Assembly: GCF_000156395.1 (NCBI RefSeq)
Contig: NZ_GG703818.1
Span: 447,667-511,666, forward strand
Length of the DNA: 64,000 nt
Direction: 5' to 3'
Origin: Providencia rustigianii DSM 4541
GTDB lineage: Bacteria > Pseudomonadota > Gammaproteobacteria > Enterobacterales > Enterobacteriaceae
The translations under genes were made by a program, and so were the position numbers. Below the pieces are notes generated by a model that had not been told where the DNA came from, made no database searches, and worked only from the letters and a program-made list of their open reading frames with translations. The stretch's first letter is position 1. The number at the start of each line of letters is the position of its first letter. Positions 20,888-31,055 of this stretch are shown here, piece by piece.

Positions 20888-20951
20888 ATATCCCTCAATT
20901 CTTCAATGCTCAGAATTCAATTTTGCATTATCATACTATTCATTCTGCTCT

Positions 20952-21024
20952 TGTGCATAACGACTCTGTTCATAAATATCGATAACTCATTAAGTATGAG
21001 CTCAGTATTTTATGTGCATAACGA
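20952..21024 (+). repeat. 12-bp direct repeat in the djlA-lptD intergenic region
   Basis: TGTGCATAACGA occurs at 20952-20963 and again, exactly, at 21013-21024, a 61-base period. Both copies lie between the divergent djlA and lptD starts. They could be paired binding sites for one regulator, but no known box is recognised and the purpose is open. Confidence 0.4.
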
Positions 21025-21138
21025 TAAGGTACCTAACTACGAGCGCAATAGTTTTTATATTATACTGGCGCAAACGGGTTGGCTAAGTTAGTCTTTGAGC
21101 GTTTGCCGACTGTGCCAATTTGACGGACTACATATTTA

Positions 21139-23511
21139 ATGATGAAAAAAAGCTATCCAACAATAATCGCCACCATGGTATGGGCGGCTATTTATAGTCA
21201 GCAGGCGCATGCTGACCTCGCAGAACAATGTATGCTTGGTGTTCCTGTTTATGACAAACCTATTGTCACTGGCGATCCAAATAGCTTACCTATTGAGATC
21301 CACGCTAATGATATGTTCGGTGAGTATCCAAGCTTCGTGGAATATACTGGCAACGTCGACATTCAGCAGGGCAACCAAACCCTGACTGCGGATAACGTCA
21401 AATTAACGCAAACTCAAAAAGCAGGCGAACTCCCTGTTCGTGAAGTTACTGCCACCGGAAATGTCCATTATGACGATCCGCAAATTATCCTAAAAGGTCC
21501 TTCCGCTTGGTCTAACTTAGATAATAAAAATACCGATGTGGATGACGGCAACTATATGATGGTTGGTCGTCAAGGTCGCGGTGAAGCGAAAAAAATGAAA
21601 ATGCGTGGTGAAAATCGCTATTCCATTATGGAAAACGGAACTTTCACCAGCTGCTTACCGGGTAATAGCAGTTGGAGCGTCGCGGGCTCAGAAGTGATTA
21701 TTGATCGCGAAGAGGAAGTCGCTGAGATTTGGCATGCACGCTTTAAGATAGCGGATATCCCGGTATTTTATAGCCCATATATGCAGTTACCAATTGGTAG
21801 CAAGCGCCGCTCTGGTTTCTTGATTCCAATGGGTAGTTATTCCAGCAATGACGGTTTAGAGTTTACTCTCCCTTATTATTGGAACATCGCCCCGAATTAT
21901 GATGCAACCATCACACCACGGTTTATGACCCACCGAGGCGTTAAGTTAAATAATGAATTCCGTTACTTAATTACGCCGGGTACGGGTACTGTCGCATTTG
22001 ATTTTTTAAATCATGACCGCGCCTATATTAAAGATAAAGAGAGTGGTAAACGTGACGCTCGTGAGAGCGATGACCGTTGGTTATTATACTGGCGTCATTC
22101 TGGTACCTATGCCCAACATTGGAATTTCGGCGCTGACTTTACCAAGGTCAGTGATCCTCAATACTTTACTGACTTTAGCTCTCAGTATGGTAGTACTACG
22201 GATGGTTACGCCACACAGAAATTTAATGTCGGCTATTCCGATACCAACTGGAATATGAACGTTACCCACAAACAATTCCAAGTGTTTGTTGATGATCCTA
22301 ATCGACGCGCCTATAAAGCCGAGCCGCAAGTTGACTTCAACTATTATAAAAATGATATTGGAATGGTTGACTTCCACACTTATGCTCAAGCGGCACGCTT
22401 TACCAGCGTCGGCGAAAATAACCCAGATGCAACCCGTTTACATATTGAACCTGAAGTTAGCATGCCGCTATCCAATGGTTGGGCGCAGATGAACAACAGT
22501 TTTAAACTGATGGCGACCCATTATGATCAGGATATTCCAAACTCAAACAAAGATTCCAATCTAGAAAAAAATGTCACTCGTGTACTCCCAATGTTTAAGA
22601 GTGATGCAAAAGTGGTATTTGAGCGTGACCTATTCCAAGGTAGTGATTTTGTTCAAACTTTAGAGCCTCGAGTTCAATATCTATATATTCCTTATAAAGA
22701 TCAGGACAATATCAATAACTACGATTCCTCCCTATTGCAATCGGATTATTCAGGGCTATTTCGTGATCGCATCTACAGTGGGCTTGACCGTATAGCTTCA
22801 GCAAACCAGTTTACCACCGGTGTAACCACTCGAATTTATGATGAATCCCTTGCGGAACGTTTTAACTTCTCCGTGGGTCAAATTTATTATTTAGAGCGTC
22901 CTCGGGCAGGTAATTCTACGCTGAAAATCGATGATAAGAGTGATACCGGCTCATTAATGTGGGCAACCGATGCGATGTGGCACATTGATGAGAACTGGGG
23001 GATTCGTGGCGGATTACAATATGACCGTCGCCTCGGCAGTGTCACGATGGGTAATGCAGTCACAGAATACCGCTTCGATGCAGATAGATTAATTCAATTA
23101 AATTACCGTTTTGTTGATCGCGACTACATTCAAGCGACCTTCCGTCGTGAGGATACTCAAGGTGGTTATACCTATACTTTACCTGAATACCAGCAAGGTA
23201 TTTCCCAAATCGGTACTGTTTTAAGTTGGCCATTAAGCGAGCGTTGGGGCTTTGTGGGCTCATACTACTATGATACCAAGCAGCAACAACCAGCCAGCCA
23301 ATTGGTGGGATTACAGTACAATACTTGCTGTTGGGCGGTGAATTTAGGCTACGAACGTAAGATTGTTGGCTGGCAAAAAGAGAAATTCAGCAGTGAATAT
23401 GATAATAAATGGTCAATTAATGTGGAACTTAGAGGCCTAAATAACAATCATAGTTTAGGTAGTCAGGAGATGTTGAAACAAGGTATTATGCCTTATCAAC
23501 GTGCTTTCTGA
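21139..23511 (+). CDS. lptD: LPS-assembly outer-membrane protein LptD
   Basis: LptD is the outer-membrane barrel that, with LptE, inserts lipopolysaccharide into the outer leaflet. The 790-residue protein has a signal peptide ending QQAHA|DL and an N-terminal jellyroll/OstA domain. The large C-terminal beta barrel ends in PYQRAF with a terminal aromatic residue. The four disulfide cysteines needed for maturation are present: one in EQCMLG, one in SCLPG, and the CC pair in NTCCWAV. It starts lptD-surA-pdxA-rsmA-apaGH, the conserved order. SurA, the next gene, is its main periplasmic chaperone. Confidence 0.97.
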   Translation: MMKKSYPTIIATMVWAAIYSQQAHADLAEQCMLGVPVYDKPIVTGDPNSLPIEIHANDMFGEYPSFVEYTGNVDIQQGNQTLTADNVKLTQTQKAGELPVREVTATGNVHYDDPQIILKGPSAWSNLDNKNTDVDDGNYMMVGRQGRGEAKKMKMRGENRYSIMENGTFTSCLPGNSSWSVAGSEVIIDREEEVAEIWHARFKIADIPVFYSPYMQLPIGSKRRSGFLIPMGSYSSNDGLEFTLPYYWNIAPNYDATITPRFMTHRGVKLNNEFRYLITPGTGTVAFDFLNHDRAYIKDKESGKRDARESDDRWLLYWRHSGTYAQHWNFGADFTKVSDPQYFTDFSSQYGSTTDGYATQKFNVGYSDTNWNMNVTHKQFQVFVDDPNRRAYKAEPQVDFNYYKNDIGMVDFHTYAQAARFTSVGENNPDATRLHIEPEVSMPLSNGWAQMNNSFKLMATHYDQDIPNSNKDSNLEKNVTRVLPMFKSDAKVVFERDLFQGSDFVQTLEPRVQYLYIPYKDQDNINNYDSSLLQSDYSGLFRDRIYSGLDRIASANQFTTGVTTRIYDESLAERFNFSVGQIYYLERPRAGNSTLKIDDKSDTGSLMWATDAMWHIDENWGIRGGLQYDRRLGSVTMGNAVTEYRFDADRLIQLNYRFVDRDYIQATFRREDTQGGYTYTLPEYQQGISQIGTVLSWPLSERWGFVGSYYYDTKQQQPASQLVGLQYNTCCWAVNLGYERKIVGWQKEKFSSEYDNKWSINVELRGLNNNHSLGSQEMLKQGIMPYQRAF

Positions 23512-23580
23512 TAACCCGCAACATAAAGATCACGATTAGCCCGCAACATGCGGAATCAAAGTTAATTTTATAGGACCATT

Positions 23581-24903
23581 ATGAAGAATTGGAGAACGCT
23601 TATTCTGGGACTGGTGTTCGCAAGCTCTGCTAGCTTAGCTGCGCCACAGCAAATGGATAAAGTGGCTGCGGTTGTCAATAACGGAGTTGTGCTGGAAAGT
23701 GACGTCCAGAATATGATCAATACCGTTAAGTTAAATGCGCGTAACTCAGGTCAGCAAGTTCCTGACGACCAAACTCTGCGTAGCCAGATCATCGAGCGTT
23801 TGGTGATGGATAACATCATGCTACAGATGGCTAACCAAATGCAGCTGAATATTCCTGAAGAAGCAGTTAATGCTACGATTGAAGATATCGCCCGTCAAAA
23901 TGGCTTGACCCTCGCACAGATGGAAAAACGTCTAGTTGCTGACGGTATCAACATGGCTAAATATCGCAGCGAAATTCGCAAAGAAATGTTATTGGCCGAG
24001 GTTCGCAATAACGAAGTTCGCCGTCGTATTACCATTCTTCCTCAAGAAGTGGATGCGTTATCTAATCAGATGGATTCTCAAGCAAATGCTGAAATGGGCG
24101 TTAATTTAAGCCATATATTAATCCCTCTGCCAGAAAACCCAACGCCAGAGCAACTTGCAACAGCCGAAGCATTAGTTAGCAAAGTGTTGTCTGAACTGAA
24201 AAAAGGTTCTGACTTTGGTAAGTTAGCAATTGCATACTCTGCGGATCCTCAAGCCTTAAAAGGCGGGAATATGGGTTGGTCACGTCTGCAAGAACTGCCG
24301 GTTGTTTTCTCTGATCAGCTAAAAAGCTCGAAGAAAGGCGATATCGTTGGTCCAATTCGTTCAGGTGTCGGTTTCCACATTCTACGTGTTAATGAAATCA
24401 GTGGTGGTAGCCAACAGCCAATCTCAGTTACCGAAGTTAAAGCTCGTCATATCTTGCTGAAATCATCCCCAATCATGGATGATACAATGGCAAGACAGAA
24501 ATTGACTCAGCTTTCTCAAGAAATCCGTAACGGTAAAATTTCTTTCGAAGAAGCGGCTAAAGAAAACTCAGAAGATCCAGGAAGTGCATTAAAAGGCGGT
24601 GAATTAGGTTGGAATATGCCTGATGTTTACGACCCTGCATTCCGTGATGCACTGATGAAACTGAAAAAAGGTGAAATTAGCCAACCTGTTCCTTCAAGTT
24701 TTGGCTGGCATTTAATTCAGTTAGAAGACACTCGCAATGTTGATAAAACCGACGCAGCGAAGAAAGATCAAGCATACCGTTTGCTGTTTAACCGCAAGTT
24801 TAATGAAGAAGCACAAACTTGGATGCAAGAACAACGAGCTGCAGCTTATGTGAATATCGTCGATGGTCGTCAAAACCAATCAAATGATGAAAACGCAAAA
24901 TAA
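23581..24903 (+). CDS. surA: Periplasmic chaperone and peptidyl-prolyl isomerase SurA
   Basis: SurA escorts unfolded outer-membrane proteins, including LptD, through the periplasm. The 440-residue protein has a signal peptide (~20 residues, ending SLA|APQQ) and the N-terminal chaperone domain. Two parvulin domains follow, the first from about residue 175 ([11 protein letters not shown]) and the second from about 285 ([11 protein letters not shown]), then a short C-terminal helix. AGGA precedes the ATG. It begins 69 bases after lptD and overlaps pdxA, so the genes form one operon. It is slightly longer than E. coli SurA (428) because of its C-terminal tail. Confidence 0.96.
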   Translation: MKNWRTLILGLVFASSASLAAPQQMDKVAAVVNNGVVLESDVQNMINTVKLNARNSGQQVPDDQTLRSQIIERLVMDNIMLQMANQMQLNIPEEAVNATIEDIARQNGLTLAQMEKRLVADGINMAKYRSEIRKEMLLAEVRNNEVRRRITILPQEVDALSNQMDSQANAEMGVNLSHILIPLPENPTPEQLATAEALVSKVLSELKKGSDFGKLAIAYSADPQALKGGNMGWSRLQELPVVFSDQLKSSKKGDIVGPIRSGVGFHILRVNEISGGSQQPISVTEVKARHILLKSSPIMDDTMARQKLTQLSQEIRNGKISFEEAAKENSEDPGSALKGGELGWNMPDVYDPAFRDALMKLKKGEISQPVPSSFGWHLIQLEDTRNVDKTDAAKKDQAYRLLFNRKFNEEAQTWMQEQRAAAYVNIVDGRQNQSNDENAK

Positions 24904-25879
24904 GCCTATTGTAATAACCCCCGGCGAGCCTGCCGGGGTTGGTCCGGATTTGCTCATTCAGTTGGCTCAACAAGCATGGCCTGTTGAGCTGGTTGCTTGT
25001 GCAGATCCGGAGTTGCTTGTACAACGAGCAAAAATACTGAACCTGCCATTAACGCTACAAGAATACTCACCAAATCAACCGCAATCAGCCTCTGTTTCTG
25101 GTCATCTCACTATTCTTCCCGTTACCCTTGATGCGCCAGTGAAAGCTGGAGTTCTCAATGTTAAAAACGGTGAATATGTTACCCAAACATTAGCTAAAGC
25201 TTGCGATGGATGCTTATCCGGGGAGTTTTCGGCACTTGTAACAGGTCCTGTACATAAAGGGATTATTAACGACGCAGGGATCCCGTTTAGTGGGCATACC
25301 GAATTTTTTGCAGACAGAAGCCACTGTGAAAGAGTCGTGATGATGCTGGCTACTGAAGAGCTTCGTGTGGCACTCGCCACTACACATCTTCCGCTAAAAG
25401 ATGTTTCTGCCGCCATTACCCAGCAAAGTTTGCATGAAGTCATCACCATTTTGCACCACGATTTGCAAACCAAGTTTGGCATTGAAGATCCACACATTTA
25501 TGTTTGTGGGCTAAATCCTCATGCCGGTGAAAGCGGACATATGGGAATGGAAGAGATCGATACCATCATTCCAGCCCTTGAAACACTGCGTCAGCAGGGG
25601 ATCACATTAGTGGGTCCATTACCTGCAGACACTCTTTTTCAACCTAAGTATTTAAATGATGCAGATGCAGTACTTGCTATGTATCACGATCAGGGACTTC
25701 CTGTGCTAAAATACCAAGGTTTCGGCAGAGCGGTAAATATTACCCTCGGTCTGCCATTCATCCGTACCTCTGTCGATCACGGCACAGCGCTAGAATTAGC
25801 CGGTACGGGTCAAGCCGATGCTGGTAGCTTTATTACCGCATTAAAGTTAGCTATCCAAATGACACAAAAGAATTCATGA
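24887..25879 (+). CDS. pdxA: 4-hydroxythreonine-4-phosphate dehydrogenase
   Basis: PdxA oxidises 4-phosphohydroxy-L-threonine in pyridoxal phosphate synthesis. Conserved stretches include [13 protein letters not shown] at the N-terminus and GPVHKG. Metal-site histidines lie in [17 protein letters not shown] and [17 protein letters not shown]. The start is uncertain: ATGs at 24863, 24884 and 24887 are in frame and all overlap surA. I choose 24887 ([11 protein letters not shown], 330 residues) because it best matches the E. coli N-terminus. No strong ribosome-binding site distinguishes them. The stop overlaps the rsmA start by four bases (ATGA). Confidence 0.93.
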   Translation: MKTQNKPIVITPGEPAGVGPDLLIQLAQQAWPVELVACADPELLVQRAKILNLPLTLQEYSPNQPQSASVSGHLTILPVTLDAPVKAGVLNVKNGEYVTQTLAKACDGCLSGEFSALVTGPVHKGIINDAGIPFSGHTEFFADRSHCERVVMMLATEELRVALATTHLPLKDVSAAITQQSLHEVITILHHDLQTKFGIEDPHIYVCGLNPHAGESGHMGMEEIDTIIPALETLRQQGITLVGPLPADTLFQPKYLNDADAVLAMYHDQGLPVLKYQGFGRAVNITLGLPFIRTSVDHGTALELAGTGQADAGSFITALKLAIQMTQKNS

Positions 25880-26685
25880 ATAATAGAGTCCATCAGGGGC
25901 ACTTCGCCCGCAAACGTTTCGGGCAGAACTTTTTAACTGACCAATTTGTTATCGACAGTATCGTCGATGCCATGCATCCACAACCAGGGCAAGCCATTGT
26001 TGAAATTGGCCCCGGTCTCGGCGCATTAACCGAACCTGTCGGTAGCCGAATGGATAAAATGACGGTAGTAGAATTGGACCGCGATCTGGCGGCACGTCTG
26101 CACGTCCATCCACAACTCAAAGATAAACTGACGATTATCCAGCAAGATGCCATGACCGTTGATTTCGGCGAGCTCGCAAAACAAGCTGGGCAACCTATTC
26201 GCGTATTTGGTAACTTGCCATATAACATTTCAACGCCATTAATGTTCCATCTGTTTACATTTACCAATTCAATTTCAGACATGAATTTCATGCTACAAAA
26301 AGAAGTGGTAAACCGTTTAGTAGCTGGGCCTGGTAGTAAAGCGTTTGGACGTTTAAGCGTCATGGCTCAATATTACTGTAATGTTGTTCCTGTACTTGAA
26401 GTTCCACCGACATCATTCACGCCAGCACCGAAAGTGGATTCTGCGGTGGTAAGATTGATCCCTCATCGCGAAAATCCATATCCGGTGAAGGACATTAAAA
26501 TGTTGAGCCGTATTACGACTCAAGCATTTAACCAACGTCGTAAAACTATCCGCAATAGTCTTGGGGATTTGCTGAGTGTTGAGCAGCTAATTGAGCTGGG
26601 TATCGATCCCGGTACTCGTGCTGAAAATATCTCTGTAGCGCACTATTGTAAGATGGCAAACTATCTGTCTAACTTGTCGGAATAG
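25876..26685 (+). CDS. rsmA: 16S rRNA dimethyladenosine transferase RsmA (KsgA)
   Basis: RsmA dimethylates two adjacent adenosines near the 3' end of 16S rRNA during small-subunit assembly; loss gives kasugamycin resistance. The 269-residue protein has the early RKRFGQNFL. The S-adenosylmethionine motif I is [11 protein letters not shown], and the catalytic NLPYN (motif IV) is near residue 113. The C-terminal helical region has [13 protein letters not shown]. The start overlaps the pdxA stop by four bases. It is followed by apaG with a strong ribosome-binding site (GAGGAGG). Catalytic motifs are intact. Confidence 0.97.
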   Translation: MNNRVHQGHFARKRFGQNFLTDQFVIDSIVDAMHPQPGQAIVEIGPGLGALTEPVGSRMDKMTVVELDRDLAARLHVHPQLKDKLTIIQQDAMTVDFGELAKQAGQPIRVFGNLPYNISTPLMFHLFTFTNSISDMNFMLQKEVVNRLVAGPGSKAFGRLSVMAQYYCNVVPVLEVPPTSFTPAPKVDSAVVRLIPHRENPYPVKDIKMLSRITTQAFNQRRKTIRNSLGDLLSVEQLIELGIDPGTRAENISVAHYCKMANYLSNLSE

Positions 26686-26703
26686 AAAATCTGAGGAGGC
26701 ACA

Positions 26704-27081
26704 ATGCTGAATGATCCCAATGTGAGCATCCAAGTTCAAAGTGTCTACATAGAAAGCCAGTCACAACCTGAAATCGCCCGCTATGTATTTGCTTATACCA
26801 TTTGCATCCGTAATTTAGGGCGAATTCCCATACAATTAATGAGCCGTTATTGGCTCATTACCAACAGTGATGGTCATAAAACTGAAGTTCAAGGTGAAGG
26901 TGTTGTAGGTGAAAAACCTGTCATTTTACCGGGAACTGAATATCGATATACCAGTGGGGCAATTTTAGAAACGCCAATGGGTACGATGGAAGGCTATTAC
27001 GTTATGCTTAGCGATCAAGGGGTCAACTTTCATGTTGATATCCCCGCTTTTCGACTCGCTATACCAACGCTGATTAATTAA
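26704..27081 (+). CDS. apaG: ApaG domain protein (DUF525)
   Basis: This 125-residue protein has the ApaG fibronectin-III-like beta-sandwich fold. The conserved core runs through [28 protein letters not shown] and the glycine-rich [16 protein letters not shown]. Its biochemical function is not settled; in Salmonella CorD (ApaG) is linked to cobalt resistance and magnesium homeostasis. It lies 18 bases after rsmA, with GAGGAGG at the ribosome-binding site, and two bases before apaH, consistent with co-translation. Confidence 0.94.
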   Translation: MLNDPNVSIQVQSVYIESQSQPEIARYVFAYTICIRNLGRIPIQLMSRYWLITNSDGHKTEVQGEGVVGEKPVILPGTEYRYTSGAILETPMGTMEGYYVMLSDQGVNFHVDIPAFRLAIPTLIN

Positions 27082-27083
27082 TT

Positions 27084-27911
27084 ATGTCCACATATATTGT
27101 AGGTGATATACACGGTTGTTACCGTGAGCTACGTGAACTTCTAGAGAGCGTTAATTTCGATCCTCAGCAGGATACCTTATGGCTAACTGGCGATTTGGTC
27201 GCTCGGGGACCTGACTCTCTACATGTTTTACGCTACGTAAAAAGCCTCGGTTCTGCCGCTCGTCTGGTTCTTGGCAACCATGATCTGCACTTGATTGGCA
27301 TCTACTGTAAAATCAGTCGTAACAAGCCAAAAGATAATTTAGATGAATTACTCAACGCTCCGGATATTGATGAGTTAATCAATTGGTTACGCCGCCAGCC
27401 ATTACTTCAAATTGATGAAGATAAAAAAATCGTGATGACCCATGCCGGTATCACACCTCAGTGGGATATTGAAACCGCGAAAATGTGCGCGCGTGAAGTT
27501 GAAGCCGTTCTTTCTAGCGATGCCTACCCACTCTTCATCGATTCCATGTATGGTGATATGCCAAACAATTGGTCTGATAGCTTGATGGGACTGGGTCGAT
27601 TACGCTTTAGTACCAATGCACTCACTCGCCTACGTTATTGCTTCCCTAATGGGCAGTTAGATATGATCTGCAAAGAAAGTCCAGCTAAAGCACCTCCACC
27701 ATTAAAACCGTGGTTTGCGTTGCCGAGTAAATTCCCGAAAGATTACGCCATTTTCTTCGGTCACTGGGCTTCTTTAGAAGGTAAATTTACGCCTGAAGGG
27801 GTTTATGCAATAGATACGGGTTGCTGCTGGGGAGGTGATTTAACACTTTTCCATTGGGAAACAAAAACGTTTCATCGGCAAAAATCCCACCAAAAGCGCC
27901 GTAAAGAGTAA
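27084..27911 (+). CDS. apaH: Bis(5'-nucleosyl)-tetraphosphatase (symmetrical)
   Basis: ApaH cuts Ap4A symmetrically into two ADP and also removes Np4 caps from RNA. The 275-residue metallophosphoesterase shows [10 protein letters not shown] (residues 7-16), [10 protein letters not shown], the catalytic [18 protein letters not shown] and GHWASLEG, so all metal ligands are in place. It is the last gene of the lptD operon. It ends 23 bases before a bidirectional terminator shared with the convergent folA. Confidence 0.96.
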   Translation: MSTYIVGDIHGCYRELRELLESVNFDPQQDTLWLTGDLVARGPDSLHVLRYVKSLGSAARLVLGNHDLHLIGIYCKISRNKPKDNLDELLNAPDIDELINWLRRQPLLQIDEDKKIVMTHAGITPQWDIETAKMCAREVEAVLSSDAYPLFIDSMYGDMPNNWSDSLMGLGRLRFSTNALTRLRYCFPNGQLDMICKESPAKAPPPLKPWFALPSKFPKDYAIFFGHWASLEGKFTPEGVYAIDTGCCWGGDLTLFHWETKTFHRQKSHQKRRKE

Positions 27912-27933
27912 TTCCATACCCGCTAAATAGCAA

Positions 27934-27956
27934 AATGGCACCCACGCGGTGCCATT
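27934..27956. terminator. Bidirectional terminator between apaH and folA
   Basis: AATGGCACC and GGTGCCATT form a perfect 9-bp stem with a 5-base loop. On the minus strand (for folA) it is followed by TTGCTATTT, on the plus strand (for apaH) by CTTAACTTTAT. Both tracts are moderate, and the convergent gene arrangement supports the call. Confidence 0.7.
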
Positions 27957-27985
27957 CTTAACTTTATAAAAAACTAAAGTCAGGC

Positions 27986-28480
27986 TTAAGCTCTTCTCGT
28001 CAACACTTCAAAACAAAAACCATGGGAGTTATTTTCATCAGCTTCATGGTATTCAGTGAAAATAGAATCCCACTCATCGGGTTCATACGCAGGGAAATGG
28101 GTATCCCCGATCACTTCTGCATCCACATGTGTTAAATACAGCTTGTTCGCCATTGGTAAAAATTGTTGATAGACTTTACCACCGCCGATCACCATGATTT
28201 CATCACATCCTTCAACGGCTTTCGCTGCTTCTAATGCTTCTTCTACGGATTTCACCCAGATCACACCTGCATCGGTGCCTGCTTGGCTACTTAAAACAAT
28301 ATTTACTCTTTGTGGCAATGGACGACCAAGCGCTTCATAGGTTACACGCCCCATAATAACGGGTTTATTCAATGTTTGGCGCTTAAACCATGCCAAATCT
28401 CCCGGTAAATTCCAAGGCATCGCATTTTCCATGCCGATAACCTGATCGAACGCCATTGCTGCGATTAAGCTAATATTCAT
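27986..28480 (-). CDS. folA: Dihydrofolate reductase
   Basis: FolA reduces dihydrofolate to tetrahydrofolate with NADPH and is the trimethoprim target. The 164-residue protein has the DHFR N-terminus [20 protein letters not shown], the substrate-binding Asp28 in LPGDLAWFK, and cofactor motifs VIMGR and VIGGGKVY. It is about five residues longer than E. coli FolA. The folate-site residues look susceptible-type, although Gly27 replaces the E. coli Ala26, and no resistance claim can be made. It regenerates the cofactor used by ThyA. A likely promoter lies at 28519-28547. Confidence 0.97.
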   Translation of the reverse strand: MNISLIAAMAFDQVIGMENAMPWNLPGDLAWFKRQTLNKPVIMGRVTYEALGRPLPQRVNIVLSSQAGTDAGVIWVKSVEEALEAAKAVEGCDEIMVIGGGKVYQQFLPMANKLYLTHVDAEVIGDTHFPAYEPDEWDSIFTEYHEADENNSHGFCFEVLTRRA

Positions 28481-28518
28481 CTAACCACCTTAGAAACTAA
28501 ATATAAAAAATTGAGCAC

Positions 28519-28547
28519 ACTATACGGAAAGAGGCATACTTCGTCGA
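28519..28547 (-). promoter_or_regulatory. Likely folA promoter
   Basis: On the minus strand TCGACG, a 17-base spacer and TATAGT lie about 40-70 bases before the folA ATG. The -10 is good (five of six) and the -35 only fair (four of six). Confidence 0.5.
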
Positions 28548-28683
28548 CTAAATTTAATCTTCCTTAAATAGGATGCAATCCCTTATACTCAAACAGCTAA
28601 CTTCAATACATAAAACAACATTTATACCGCTTTTAGTCCCTTATTACTCAGTTTAGTTCAACGCAAAATAAAGAGATTATATT

Positions 28684-29298
28684 ATGTATCAGACCAGTAT
28701 CATGGTCGCGACCATTGCAGCCCTAGGCATGCTATCTCCCGGTCCTGATTTTTTCCTTATCATAAAAAATTCCGCACGCTACCAACGATCCGCTGCCATG
28801 ATGACAGCATTAGGCATTATCGTCGCGATAGCATTACATATGTCTTATTGTGTTGCTGGGTTAGCGGTGTTAATTACCACCACGCCTTGGCTATTTAATG
28901 TATTAAAATATGCCGGAGCGGCTTATTTAATTTGGATAGGTATTAAAAGTTTGATGCCTCAGTCGGCACAACAAGTGGACTTGAATTTAACGCAACATGA
29001 GCGTGTTTCATTCAAGAAAGCCTTTATGCAAGGTTTTCTATGTAATGTATTGAACCCTAAAGCGACACTATTCTTCTTGGCTATTTTTACCCAAGTTTTA
29101 AGTGTGGACTCAACATTTTCTGAAAAACTGTGGTTTGCATTTATTATCTGGGGATTAGCCGTAATTTACTGGCCAATTTTAGTCTTACTGATTCAAAGTG
29201 CACCCGTCAGGAAATGGCTATCAAAAGTGCAGAAATATGTCGATAAGGTACTTGGTGTGGTGCTTGTCGCATTTGGTATCCGTGTGGCACTTAGCTAG
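28684..29298 (+). CDS. LysE/RhtB family amino-acid exporter
   Basis: This 204-residue inner-membrane protein has about six hydrophobic segments and the LysE-superfamily N-terminal signature LSPGPDFFLIIKNS. It also has the family region GAAYLIWIGIKSL and the conserved FLCNVLNPKATLFFL. These proteins export amino acids such as homoserine, threonine or leucine; the substrate cannot be read from sequence. The gene stands alone between the thiB-folA and ftsP-rpoD segments, with AAAGAGAT near its start. It could equally be called an RhtC-like threonine transporter, but I leave the symbol blank. Confidence 0.88.
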   Translation: MYQTSIMVATIAALGMLSPGPDFFLIIKNSARYQRSAAMMTALGIIVAIALHMSYCVAGLAVLITTTPWLFNVLKYAGAAYLIWIGIKSLMPQSAQQVDLNLTQHERVSFKKAFMQGFLCNVLNPKATLFFLAIFTQVLSVDSTFSEKLWFAFIIWGLAVIYWPILVLLIQSAPVRKWLSKVQKYVDKVLGVVLVAFGIRVALS

Positions 29299-29310
29299 TC
29301 CAATCACACT

Positions 29311-29342
29311 AAAAAATAAAAGCCCCAATATTATTTGGGGCT
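29311..29342 (-). terminator. Intrinsic terminator of ftsP
   Basis: The minus strand reads AGCCCCAA-N6-TTGGGGCT followed by TTTATTTTTT. It starts 12 bases after the ftsP stop. On the plus strand the same stem may stop the LysE gene message, but no U-tract follows there. Confidence 0.85.
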
Positions 29343-29353
29343 ATAAATATCAG

Positions 29354-30769
29354 TTAATTCACTTCATCTTGTGGCGTGATAACCAGCTGCCCAGCAGAGC
29401 CTAAATCAGCCTTTTCTAAATTTTGGCTATAAAATAAGAATGGAAAATGGTTATAAGAAGGTTGCAGCATTTGTACCAATAACTCACAGCGCCCATCAAT
29501 CCATACCGTATCTTTCCAACCAAAGTTTTCTGGTTGAGCAGGTTGCCCATTACAGCTAATCAGTTTAAAGCGCACCCCCTCGATATGGAAAGATTGAGGC
29601 TGTTGGCTCGTGACGCTCCAGCGTTCCCAATTACCTTGGCGGCTCGTAATATCCACGCGGTTAGTATCAAGTGTCGCACCATTAATACCAACCGGATCAT
29701 TGAGCTGTATATCGCGATTGGTGATCGTCGAGGTAATCTGGGTTTTATCTTCCACTAACTGAGCAGGGACATCATCAGTAACTAACGACATTAATCCGGT
29801 TGCTTTGATGGTCAGCACATTCGTTGAAATCAGGTTATTTGATGGCTCAAATAGTCCTTTAACACGATCCATAAAGGATGCTGACTCACCTGCTGTGATA
29901 GTTAACTCTTGGGTTTTTGCCATATCAATTAAGACTTCTCGGCGCTCCCCCGGAGCCATAGATAACTCTTGTGCACTTACAGGTACAGTCAATATTCCCT
30001 GATCTGATGCAATCATCACAAATGGTCGACCATCACTGATTTTCATGACATAACGTCTTGAATTTGAAGCATTCAATAATCTTAGGCGTACCCAACCACG
30101 AGAGACTTCAATATAAGGGTCTTGCACACCATTCACGAGCAGAGTATCCCCAAGGAACCCCTCGTCATTCGCGTGATAATCTGGAGCACCAAAATTATCT
30201 AAACGCTTATCTTGGATAATAATAGGAAAATCATCAACACCATAGTGCTTTGGAAGCCGTAAGTTTTTCGTAAATTCATCATCAATGATCCACATACCAA
30301 ACAGACCATCATGAATCTGTTGCCCCATTTTTCCTTGGGTGTTGGCATGGTACCAAAGTGTCGCCGCATTTTGGCGAATAGGCATAACCGGTGACCAATC
30401 CGCATTTGGCGAAATTAGCCTAGCCGCACCACCAATTTGAGTGCCTGGTATTTGCAACCCACTGATTGTCATCGAAACTGCTTCAGGTAACCTATTGCTA
30501 TAAATCAGTTTTAAATCATCGCCATTTTTTACTCGTACCGTCGGACCGGGTGATGAACCATTAATCCCCAAGATCTCGGCGGAATATTTTCCATCAAAAG
30601 ACCAATGAATCTTTTGTAATGTGAGAAAAAGTGGCTGCCCCGAACGAGATTCTAATAATGGAGGAACTGGGAGTGCTGTAGTCCCCTCCGCGCTCACATT
30701 ACCTGAAATATGGAATAGGCATACAGCCAATCCACTCACCAGCAAGGATCGGCAACGACTGAATGACAT
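29354..30769 (-). CDS. ftsP: Cell-division protein FtsP (SufI), multicopper-oxidase fold, no twin-arginine motif
   Basis: FtsP/SufI stabilises the divisome under stress and in E. coli is a model Tat substrate. The 471-residue protein has three cupredoxin domains with conserved FtsP stretches ALWYHANT, YGVDDFPIIIQDKRLDNFG, GWVRLRLLNASNSRRY and ERWSVTSQQPQSFHIEG. Copper ligands of true laccases are mostly absent, as in other FtsP proteins. The odd point is the signal peptide, which reads MSFSRCRSLLVSGLAVC, so the consecutive arginine pair (SRRxFxx) is broken by Cys6. Export may therefore be by Sec, or Tat use may be poor. It precedes plsC-parC-parE in reverse, as in enterobacteria. Confidence 0.93.
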   Translation of the reverse strand: MSFSRCRSLLVSGLAVCLFHISGNVSAEGTTALPVPPLLESRSGQPLFLTLQKIHWSFDGKYSAEILGINGSSPGPTVRVKNGDDLKLIYSNRLPEAVSMTISGLQIPGTQIGGAARLISPNADWSPVMPIRQNAATLWYHANTQGKMGQQIHDGLFGMWIIDDEFTKNLRLPKHYGVDDFPIIIQDKRLDNFGAPDYHANDEGFLGDTLLVNGVQDPYIEVSRGWVRLRLLNASNSRRYVMKISDGRPFVMIASDQGILTVPVSAQELSMAPGERREVLIDMAKTQELTITAGESASFMDRVKGLFEPSNNLISTNVLTIKATGLMSLVTDDVPAQLVEDKTQITSTITNRDIQLNDPVGINGATLDTNRVDITSRQGNWERWSVTSQQPQSFHIEGVRFKLISCNGQPAQPENFGWKDTVWIDGRCELLVQMLQPSYNHFPFLFYSQNLEKADLGSAGQLVITPQDEVN

Positions 30770-30995
30770 AAATTCTCCGCTAAATAAAATACCAGCAAAT
30801 TATTTTAATAAATCATAAAAATAGAGTTATTTATATGAGTAGTTTTAGGTTGGCGCTGGTAATCCTACTACTTAGATACAATAATTTTATCCTGAGATAA
30901 TTTTGCGAGCCATGATATCGCGAAAGAGAATTAAATTCTAAAAATATATCTATTAATAATTAAAATTTAACTAATTTGAAATGAAATAATTTAAC

Positions 30996-31040
30996 TGAAA
31001 AGTAGGCGACAGAGTGCTAGAAATAAATGCTCTATCGCCT
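30996..31040 (-). terminator. Intrinsic terminator of plsC
   Basis: On the minus strand AGGCGATAGAG pairs with CTCTGTCGCCT (11 pairs, one G-T) around a 15-base loop, followed by ACTTTTC. It begins 15 bases after the plsC stop. The remaining AT-rich stretch to the ftsP start (30770-30995) shows no gene. Confidence 0.75.
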
Positions 31041-31055
31041 GATATAGCCTAGATA

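Noticed and set aside
25893-26363. 156-codon open frame on the minus strand
   Set aside because: It lies wholly inside rsmA on the opposite strand and its translation has no recognisable family; the plus-strand gene is certain.
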